A stretch of DNA of 64,000 nucleotides from Meghimatium bilineatum (Eukaryota; Mollusca; Gastropoda; Stylommatophora; Philomycidae): NCBI GenBank assembly GCA_034231615.1, contig CM067319.1:10810891-10874890 (forward strand), in the 5' to 3' direction. The notes beneath the pieces were generated by a model. The model searched no databases. It was not told the origin of the DNA and saw only the letters and a program-made list of their open reading frames with translations. The position numbers and the translations under genes were made by a program. Of the stretch, positions 1 through 10,700 are shown one piece after another (the stretch's first letter is position 1; each line of letters starts with the position of its first letter).

Positions 1-161
1 CAAACCATCACTAACAAACCATCACTAACAAACCATCACTAACAAACAATCACTAGCAAACAATCACTAGTTTACCATCACTAACAAACCATCACTAGCA
101 AACAATCACTAGTTTACCATCACTAACAAACCATCACTAGCATACCATCACTAGCAAACCA
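1..161. repeat. 14-bp tandem repeat
   Basis: About 11 copies of a 14-bp unit reading CAAACCATCACTAA with variants (CAATCACTAG, TTTACCATCACTAA). It is cut by the window start, so the real array is longer. Confidence 0.9.
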
Positions 162-859
162 GCAGATATCAATGTATCTAATACATGGGAAAAGTCCTCT
201 TTAATGAAGTAATGAAACCATCCAAACTGATTTCACATTTGAAGAATGCACATGGTGACAAAGCAGACAAAAATTTTTTTTTTACAAACACTTCACAATA
301 GTTTTCATAAACAGCCCATGATGTCAAGCATGTTTTGCAAAGCTTCACACCAAAACATTGATGGATTGCATGTATCAGACAACATTGATGATTTGCATGC
401 ATCAGACAACATTTCACTATATTGATCGCAAAATCTGGAAAGCCACTCAATTGGTGAAGGGCTCATTCTCCCAGCACTTAGTGAAGTTCTGAGTACTTTT
501 TTGCACAGGAGAACATAGTATGGGGAGCCAACCTTGTACCCAACTTCCTTAGTTGCATGGCAGATGCCAATGTTACTATTCTTTACTCCTCTTTTTGGCA
601 CTCAGTAACCAACGTTATTCTAAGCTGTGCACCTTATCCTAGAGTACCAGGCACAGAATTGTACACTGCATGCACAAAATCTAGAGTTGTGGACATTGAA
701 AAGGTCTTCAAATACTGCCACAAAAGTGATTTGTACATGTGATTTTCTAGTTATGGACCTTGAAAAGGTCTTCAAATACTGCCACAAGAGTGATTTGTAC
801 ATGTGATTTTATAGTTACCTAGGATGTCATCTGATTCGCACACTCTAAACAAATTTTAG
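162..859. other. No gene; decayed repeats
   Basis: Nothing coding is recognised. About 520-640 looks like a very decayed minus-strand RepB head (pattern ATTCTTTACTCC followed by a GGCAC-like end). A 64-bp duplication at 681-808 is listed separately. Confidence 0.4.
681..808. repeat. 64-bp direct duplication
   Basis: Two near-identical 64-bp copies, each containing AAGGTCTTCAAATACTGCC and GATTTGTACATGTGATTTT. Confidence 0.85.
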
Positions 860-1466
860 AGAGTGCGTGAGCAACAGAAATGAGAGCTTTCTGCATAACA
901 TTAGACATGAGCTAAGACATATAAAAAAATCATCAGCTATTGCCCATCAATGGATATCATCACACTGTGGAATCATGGGAAATGAAAAAAGCGGATGCTC
1001 TGTCAAAAACAGGAAGCAAAATGGAACAACACAGACACCCACTGTCCTACAGAGAAGCAAACAAAATAATCCAGAACACATACACAGCAAAGTGGAAGAA
1101 ACAAAAGGAAATAGAAAACAAACATAATACATCTTCTCCAAAGATATCAACAGACCACAATATTTCACCTTAGAACAGACCACAATATTTCACCTTAGAA
1201 CAGACCACTGCAGACTGTTGGGTCACCTTTACCGATTGAGGATCTCATACACAGATGAATGCCAATGTGGATCTGGAACCTAGACTCCTGAACACATACC
1301 TCAGAACAGCCCAACGTACAAAGAGAAGAGACAGCAGACCTGGCCAGAGGATAGAGACTTGAGGCAAAAGCTATGGGGCAGCTGCTCTGACCTGGAGAAG
1401 ACAGTGTACTTCGCCCTGACAATATAACATGACCGCAGATACTGAACGCAGAAGAAGAAGAAGAGA
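860..1466 (+). mobile_element. I-clade-like LINE, 3' end fragment
   Basis: Broken reading frames encode the end of an RNase H domain (HQWISSHCGIMGNEK) and then a LINE C-terminal region with CQCGSGT, TPEHI and QTWPEDRDLRQKLWGS. The copy ends in ACGCAGAAGAAGAAG, the (GAA)n tail shared with RepA and RepB. Stop codons and a 28-bp internal duplication near 1160-1190 show it is dead. Confidence 0.75.
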
Positions 1467-1577
1467 GTGTGTATCTGGTAGCACACTTATAACTCATACT
1501 CAAATTATATATATATATTGATCATGTATGATCATTTTTTCCTCCTCACTGTCCTTCTGTATTTTTTTAATTTTTAG

Positions 1578-1789
1578 GTATAACATGGCTACAAGAGATT
1601 GTTTATTTGATTGTCAATGATGCTGATTTTAAGACGGCTTCTGAAATCAACATTGAGGAACGGTTTCCATACTTTGAATACATTCTTCCTGGGAAGAAGA
1701 CGATAGATGCTATGCCATCTCCTCGGCTTATAAAAACTCATCTACCGCTGTCTTTGTTGCCCAATCAGATTGCACAAAAGAAACCCAAG
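1578..1789 (+). CDS. SULT exon (P-loop end to KTHLP motif)
   Basis: The acceptor TTTTTAG precedes 1578 and the donor GTGAAG follows 1789. Two bases complete a split codon (expected Gly), then 70 codons from ITWLQE to AQKKPK. It carries the KTH motif with the catalytic-type His. It ends in phase 0. Confidence 0.92.
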
Positions 1790-4700
1790 GTGAAGGTCTT
1801 ATTTTTAATAAATATGCATTTGTGGATGTTGGTCACAAATTGGATAAATGCAAAGTAAGAAATGAAATGATTTGGATAAATTCTTCATTATTTTCACATT
1901 TCTACCAGTTATCGGGATGTAGTCCATAGAATGGGAAAATTGAAAGGGTATAGAGAATTTACTACTTTGTACTTGAGTTTTCCCCATTTGTACTCTGTCT
2001 GTTTAATGAAACAGCATCAGCATGCCTTATGCCAAGTGTAACTACCAATCACAACTTGTAACTACTTAGCTTCAAGCGAGAATCTCCATGGATCTCCACT
2101 TTATAACTTTAACTCAAACATAACAAGTCAAGTTCAAACTCCCAACCTCTTGAACACAAGGTGAATGATTTAACCACTACGACAGAGAATGTAGTAATAT
2201 GGTTTACAGTTTGGCTGTGACATCTACTTTTTCAGTTGACACGTCCAACTTTAGCATAGAACTATTGAATCACTTTGACCTACATAATGTGTTGTTGTTT
2301 CTTTGTTTTGATCCCCCAAGAATTACAAGCAATAAAACTCTTGTTCCTATGTGAAAGTGTGTGATTTCTGCAAAGCTTCTTTCATAATCAGAAGACTTCA
2401 CCTCTCTGTGGTCTGCAATGCTTTGAGAATAGGCCTCCTATTTAGAGGTGGGGGGTGGTGAATGTAGATAGAGGATCCGGCCAAAGACGATGTATCAGGC
2501 CATTGGCACAAATAAAATGGTGACACAGCGCATTTCCATTCTCAAGACTGGTTGGGCCAACCCACAGTCCTACCCAAGAAAGCACAAGTGCTGGAGTCAG
2601 AAATACCAGGCCGAGAGGTGCATCAGCAACCGTGGTATCATGCAACCCAAATAGTTGAATAGATGAAGCTGTATTGGAGCACAGAGGAACTTTCAAATAC
2701 AGGAGCATTTATTTAAGAAAACCAGATTTGCTATGTAAACATGCCAAACTGCAAACAAGAAGAAGAATGCTTTGCTGCAGTATCTGTGCTTTTTTTTTGG
2801 CCCGACCTATTTTACTTTAGCTTGACTTCTGGGCGACTGTGACCCTATGTGGGATGGGACAGTCACCTCTACCCCATATCCTTACTTGCCTCTTATGACA
2901 TGCATCGAAGGTAAATTATCTTGTTATTCTTTTCTCTCCTTTTGGACCCTAGCAACATGTGGATGTGATTGAGATAATTTAGTATTAAGTTGCCTATGTG
3001 TGTTGCTGGGGCTCAAAAGGGGAGAAAAGAATCGTAATACTGTTTATCTTCCATGTATGTCGTTAAGAGGTAAATGTTATGGGATAGAATAGGCTGTCCC
3101 ATCCCAAATAAGGTCAGTGACCCAGAATTCATGCTGAATTCAGGTGTGATTGGCTGACTCATACCACGGAAAATCTGTAAACCATGACACAATGCATTTT
3201 GTTCTCTGGGCTACATCCTGTTAATCTACAGGAGTTTGAGTTTCAAAGCAAACGCAAAAGATGCAGTACTAAGTGTGACACAAATAGTCTTGGGTATTAA
3301 AAGGGCAGAATGAGGAGTCATGTCTAAGCATTAAGTCACAGAAACCATCAGCTTACATTCACTGTGATGTCATGTCTAAGCATTAAGTCACAGAAACCAT
3401 CAGCTTACATTCACTGTGATGTCATGTCTAACCATTAAGTCACAGAAACCATCAGCTTACATTCACTGTGATGTCATGTCTAACCATTAAGTCACAGAAA
3501 CCATCAGCTTACATTCACTGTGATACCTGCTAGGGACACTGAGCATCTTGTGGAATGATGTTGAGGCACAATGAATAACAAATTCACAGACCATTCAAAT
3601 TTATTAAAGTTGGAGAGTTATTCGTTGTTTTCTTCCCCATCGAAGTCACCTTCCTGAAGCGGAGATGGGGCTTAGTTCCGCCAACAGAGACTGGAAAATA
3701 AAATTGGACATTCCCTATATCGAACTGGACCACAGTCCTGCCCAAGCAAGGACAGTTGCTGAAGTCAGAGATTTCAGATCAAGAGATGCACCAGCAACCA
3801 TGGTATCATACAACCTACTTATTTACTGCGAACAAGATTGTTTTTTAAAATTTGTTCTTACACTTTGTTAGATTCGCCTGTGCATTGCCGGGGCATGAGC
3901 GGGGACAAAGAATGGCAACATTATCTATCTTCCATGCATGTTGTAAGAGGTGACTAAGGAGGTTATAGGAGGGAATTAGCAGCCCCACCCCATATGTCAT
4001 GTGATGTATTCTCTCCAGAACGTTGTCTTCCCAATGAACTCCCTGAACCCCTCTCTGTCTTGGCCCATACGGCTTGAATTTTCCAATGATGAATTCATGT
4101 TATATTTAATGTTAGTCCATCATCTTCTTGATCTGCCCTTTCTCCTCCATCCAGGTGCTCTGCCCTCCGTTGTTTATCTTTCTAATATACAGTTAAAGTT
4201 GCCCAGAAGCCACGCTGAAGTCGGATGTATCAGACTCAGATATAGCAGGAAGCTGTAAACTATGGCACAATACATTCCGTATTCTGGGCTACTTCTTGAG
4301 AATCTGCAGGACTTTGAGAACAAACATAGAAGTAGAAGAAGGTACTCCTTTTGGATATCTCTCCGACGTGAGAACCAAAATATGGCCTCAAGAGACAGAT
4401 CTGAAGGTGAAGCTGTGGGGCAACCGTGAGGACCTCCTGCTGACAACTGAATTCATGGAGGTGGCCCACCTTCCTGTATAGACTTATGAGCATAGGAAAC
4501 TGATCGCAGAAGAAGAAAGGATATCTCTTGTAGAAGAACAATGGTCCTACTAGATTTCCAGCATTTTTTAGTAGATTTATAAGCCCAAACAATCAAAACA
4601 GAGATGTTTTGTGCCACCGTTTTATTTGTGCTAATCATCCAATACATGCAACTTCTTGCAGTTTGTTAATTCTAAGCAGTTTTCTATCTATCTTTTGTCA

Positions 4701-7700
4701 TGTAGCCTGTCTCTGTGACAGATTGGTACTGAGCATACTTCAAACAATCAATCACTTTAGGCAACTTTGCATTTGGCATCTGGACCATTTAGAAAACAAT
4801 GGTAACCTGCTAATCTACAATTTGTTGATGCAGTGAAAGCTTTCATGAGCAAGATAGAGAATTGGAAGAGAAAGGTCTGCTAAAAAATGTGTTTATATTT
4901 AGAAAATCACTACAGCCAAAAATGCTGAGTTGATCGCTACATCCTAAATAGGATATACTACCAACTTTTTGTGTGTCATATAGAATTGCCATATTCGTGT
5001 ATTTTTTTCTCAACAGATCATCTATATTGCCAGAAATCCTAAAGACACGGTGGTATCATACTTTCATTTTGTGACCAAGTTTCTATCAGGAATAGGGCAA
5101 TCCTTTAGTGGTACATTCGAGAAGTATTGCCAGCTTTTTGTGGAGGATCAAGGTATGTTGTTGTTTCTCTTCTCATTTATCTTATTAGATTCATCTACCG
5201 TATGTTGTGGGGCCCAAGAAGGGTAGCTATGATATAACTCATGCTTGGACTGTCAGGAGGGAATCAACTCTGTTATCTGCAGCCCATCTTGAGATTGCAA
5301 GAACATAGTAAAGTCCCCTCCAGATTAGAAAGCTATCCAGCGTATGGCATTGTTCCATACACATAGTTCCCTCCAGGTTAGAGTTACCCAGTGCATGGCA
5401 TTGTTCCATACACAACGTTCTCTCCAGAATAGAATAGCCCCTACTACCCAGTTTGTGGGATTGTTCCATACACAAAGAGTTCCCTCCAGATTAGAAGACT
5501 ATCCCGGGTGTGGCATTGTTCCATACACAAAGAGTTCCCTCCAGATTAGAAGACTATCCCGGGTGTGGCATTGTTCCATACACAAAGAGTTCCCTCCAGA
5601 TTAGAACACTACCCAGTTTGTGGCATTGTTTCATATACAAAGAGTTCCCTCCAGATTAGCTATTTGTCTCCATACGGTTTTCCTGCTATGCCGAACACAA
5701 TTGTAAATTCATATTAAAATGTAGATTTGAGCAGCTTTTCAGCATAGTGGGTCTCCAAAATGTAGATATTAGATGTAGATATGGCTTCTGTATTACTTTG
5801 ATTCTGTATGGGAGGGGCAGACCACCCCACAACCTCCTCAGTTGCCATCTATGACATGTATGATATTGAAAATTTTGCTATTCTTTACTCCCCTTTTGTG
5901 CCTAGACAACACCAGATGCAGTAATGGGTTCGAACTCATCTACTGGCTGGAATTAATTCATTAGATCTGCAACCAACTTGTTTTTTGTTTTCTTTCAGTG
6001 CATTATGGCCCTTGGTGGAAACATGTGAAGGAAGCCTGGGACAAAAGGGATTATGAGAATATTCTTGTTTTGTTCTATGAAGACTTACAAGTGGTAAATA
6101 TTTTTGGTAACATTTGGTAATGAATACTTGAGTCAAATCATGTACATGGTAGTACTATTCTACTGTTGCTTCTACTTCAGCATTCATTCTCAAACTCCCA
6201 CTGGATCCTTCTTGTAGTAGGATGATGTTCTCAAACTCTCACTGGATCCTTCTTGTAGTAGGATGATGTTCTCAAACTCTCGCTGGATCCTTCTTGTAGT
6301 AGGATGATGTTCTCAAACTCCTGCTGGATCTCTCTTGTAGCAGGACGATGGTTCTACTAGTTTTCCAGCAGTATGTAGTCCAGAAAATGAAAATACATTG
6401 TGTCACTGTTTTATTTGTACCACTGGCAAGACACGCCCATCTTTGGCAGTTATTGTTGCTGAATTGTGAGATGCCACAAACACATGCAATCGTATCACTA
6501 GTACCCCATCAAGGCCAACACTTTGAAGTAGAGATGTGGCTTAGTCCAGGCACCAAAGGCTGCAAACTAAGATTGGTCATAGCAACCCTGACATTGAGCA
6601 GGACTGCAGTCCTGCCGAAGCAAGCACTGGTGCTGAAGTTGGAAATATTAGGCGAAAAAGCACACCAGCAACCATGGTATAATGCAACACTGCTAAATAA
6701 CGTCTTCACAACACGACTAGATAACATGTCTTCACAACACGGCTAGATAACATGTCTTCACAATATTTTCTGTGTAGAAATGTTAAACTGTAAACAAAAA
6801 GAATAAGAAGAAGATGTATCACTAGTACAGTGGTAATTAATCAATAGCCGTACATGGCAGGCAATGAGGACAACAGTTTCAGGCTTGTGTTGTTTCATCT
6901 CTGGTGTGTGGCCGTCCATGGCAGGCAATGATGACAACAGCTTCAGGCTTGTGTTGTTTCATCTCTAGTGTGTGACTGTCCATGACAGGTGATGATGGCA
7001 GCAGCTTCAGGCTTGTGTTGTTTCATCTCTGGTGTGTGACTGTCCATGGCAGGCAATGATGACAACAGTTTTAGACTTGTGTTGTTTCATCTCTGGTGTG
7101 TGACTGTCCATGGCAGGCAATGATGACAGCAGTTTCAGGCTTGTGTTGTTTCATCTCTGGTGTGTGGCCGTCCATGGCAGGCAATGATGACAACAGCTTC
7201 AGGCTTGTGTTGTTTCATCTCTGGTGTGTGGCTGTCCATGGCAGGCGATGAGGACAACAGCTTCAGGCTTGTGTTGTTTCATCTCTGGTGTGTGGCTGTC
7301 CATGGCAGGCGATGAGGACAACAGCTTCAGGCTTGTGTTGTTTCATCTCTGGTGTGACTGCCCATGGCAGGTGATGATGACAACAGTTTTAGACTTACAC
7401 AATATCAAAGTGATCTACAAATTTGCTGAATTTGAATGTGTCAGGCAGAAAGGCACACATATCACGTAAACCATAACGCCACTCATCCTTATTTCTGGAT
7501 TACCCCTTGCTACTAGCCAGAGTTTGAGAAAGAGTGCAAAAGTACTTCATTTCATTGTAGTTCTATGTGAAATGTGATTATTTAGATCCTTAATTTTTCT
7601 ACAAAGATATGATTGCAATTGTCAGTCTTCATAATTGTCATGAATTTATTCTATCTCATTTTCTTTAATTCCATCATTATGTGTTTTTCAGAAGTCAGAC

Positions 7701-10700
7701 ATGACGGACCATTAGCACAAATAGAACGGGCTGTACAACTCATCTACTTCTCTGGATTATTTCCTACTGGACATCTAGTAGGACCATTGTCCTACTACAA
7801 GAGAGATCCAGCGGGATCCAGTTTGAGAATGAATGCTTAAAAAGAACCATTTGGTTTTGATTCTTCTGTCTCTTTATCTGTTTATCAGCCTCTTCTTTTT
7901 TGGATCCCAGTCCAGCACAAATCTAGTTCGATTGCTACATTGTTTCCTGACTTTTTATTATTTTTTTATATGCTAGCATCATAGACAAAGTAGAGTTGGG
8001 TGTCCTATCCGATTGATCAAAAAGTTATGCCAAAGCCGGAATGTGTCAAGCCAAAATGTGCAAATATCACAGTCCAGCTGTAAACCATTATACAGTGCAT
8101 TCCATTCTCCAGACTACACCCTGCTTACCAGCAGGATTTTGAGAATGAATGTAAAAGAAGAAGTAGTGAGAAAATTAACACATTATAACTTTGTGTTTTA
8201 TATTTGTGACACACTACAGTGGAATCCTTCTATAGAATATCCTCTTATAACAAATTTCCCAATATAACAACACTTTTCGAAATCCCCAGTTATATTTGTT
8301 CTTTATTGTTTCTACTGTATATAGTGAATTTCTGTTATTACTTAATATTTTGTCACTCCAGACTACGTTGTTATAATGGGATTTGACTGTATTACTGTTG
8401 TTTTGATACTTCATAGGATCTGCACAAGGCCGTACTTGACATTGCACAGTATCTGGAGAAGCCAATCACTGAAGAAACAGCACAGGCTATAGTAAAACAT
8501 TGCAGCTTTGAGAGTATGAAGAGCAATAAAGCTGTTAACTATGATTGGCTGAAAGACGAAGAGTTAGCTAGAAAGGATGCCAGCTTTATGCGCAAAGGTA
8601 AATTTTGTTTGCGGCGATATTATTTATGAATACAGTGGACCACTTTTATTGAATGCCCTGCACTACAAGACCTGCGGAAACAACTGTTTCCATGACCCTT
8701 TCCATCATTAACACCCTTTATACAGTTGCAGCACAGCTAAAGAAGACATGCAACTACACCACCTGGCACAGGGAAGAAAGAGTGAAAGCTCGCAACCCCA
8801 GGGATTGGATAAATAAGTAATACAGTTGGCACTGTTAAGTTAGATTCTTTTTTTTTTAAATTATATAATCAGTTAAAAAGAAAAAATCAATGTTTCAACC
8901 AAAAGGTCTTTATCAAGATAGGGACAGATAATAGAGCACAAGTATAGAGCGAAACTACATGAATGACATAAATTAACACAAATGGAAATACAAATATGAC
9001 AAATTTCTTATATATGGATGCCACTGTAGTAATAATAATAATAAATGAAACATACATTAATCAGGAGAAATGAGAAAAAATCTAGCAAAAACAGGAAGTA
9101 ACTGCCTAAAACAACAGATAGAAGATTCAGTATCATCTCCAGAAATGAAGTCCATGATCACAAACTCCATAAATATGGAATAGAACTAAGCTCACCCATG
9201 GAGCTAAAATGATAATACTATATAAAAGCTTGGAAGAAAAGAAGAAATAATCATTGTTAGATTGAGAACGGGCCACAACAGACGCAAGCAACACATGTAC
9301 AGGAAGTTTGGAGTTGGTGACACTGACATGTGTCCCTGTGGACAATCTCCAGAAAAAGAGGAACATTTTTGCAGAACTGTACAACATCTCATCCTCATAT
9401 ATTTAACAAGAGGAGAATCATTAAAAAATGTAGAGAGTAAAAACATTGAATTACACGCATGCTTCATAGACTACACCAAAGCATTTGAATTTGTCAATCG
9501 CCATCAATTATAAGAAATCATGAAAGATATGGGTTTCCCAAAACACATTACACGACTAATAGCAGAGCTGTATAAAGACCAAGATGCAGTTGTAAAAGTG
9601 GAGAGTGCAAGATCAGAGTGGTTCAATGTACAGAAAGGAGTAAGAGAAGGCTGTACCTTGTCTCCATACTTGTTCAACATCTGTGAAAATATAATAAGAA
9701 ACGTGAGACAAGAAACAATAAAGCCTGATTTCAGACCTGTAAATATAGGAGGGTTGCAGATACCAGAAATTAGATATGCAGACAACACAATGCTACTAAC
9801 AACAAATGAACATGACCTTCTGAACATAATCAACCCTAAAGTTCAGCGAACAGAAAAACTTGTTCTTAAATATGAAAAAGACAAAAACAATGGCAACTGA
9901 CTAAATTAAATCACGACCCAAAATTAATATTGAGAACTACAATTTAGAAGAAGTGATGTATTTTGATTATTTAGGAACTGATATAAACAATGCAGGTGAC
10001 TATAGTTGAAATTAATAGAAGAACAGTAATGGCGATATCAAAATTAAAACAGCTAAAGAAACTATGGCAGGGTACTAACATAAGAACCAAGTTGTGTTTA
10101 CTGCGAACATGTGTATATCCTGTGGTGACATATGGATGCTAAGCATGGACACTAAATAAAACAGTGGCCAAGAGAATAAGATCATCTGAATTAAAGTTCT
10201 GTAAAGTTTTCTATCGGAAAACAAATCAGGAAGTGTTACGAACAATTAACCTCCAGGAAGGCTAGCTTCTGAAAACATTAAAGAAAAAGCTAGTTTTTTC
10301 AGTCACATTAAGAGACATGATGGCATGAAGAGTGTTAATGTGAGAGAATGATGGAAGGTAACAGGGGCAAAGGCCACCCAAGACACAGTTGGACAAAAAA
10401 CATTCAAGAATTCTTGTGCATGTCACTAAAAGAGACAGGACAACTTGCTCAAGACCGCAGAGAATTCAAGAGATCCATAGGGAAGACTTTGAAATGAATA
10501 TTGAGCCACCTAATGATGATGTACATCACCACAATAAGAAAACTATAGCCATTTGAAACAGCTCTGATGGACAAACTCTACAGTCTTGTCTCTGGGCTGG
10601 TGACTACAGTACAGTTCATTGAGGAAATTCATTGACTTTGAAGAACCAGGAACCCTAAAAGAAGCATAAACCTAAAAAATTAAGTTAAATTAATAATTGA

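Noticed and set aside
178-601. Minus-strand open frames near the left edge
   Set aside because: Part reads through a decayed RepB and tandem duplications; no protein family features.
1-1577. Upstream SULT exons inside the window
   Set aside because: Looked for the P-loop start and N-terminal family motifs; none seen, so the 5' exons are taken to lie outside.
7224-7469. 81-codon open frame
   Set aside because: Translation of the 64-bp tandem repeat.
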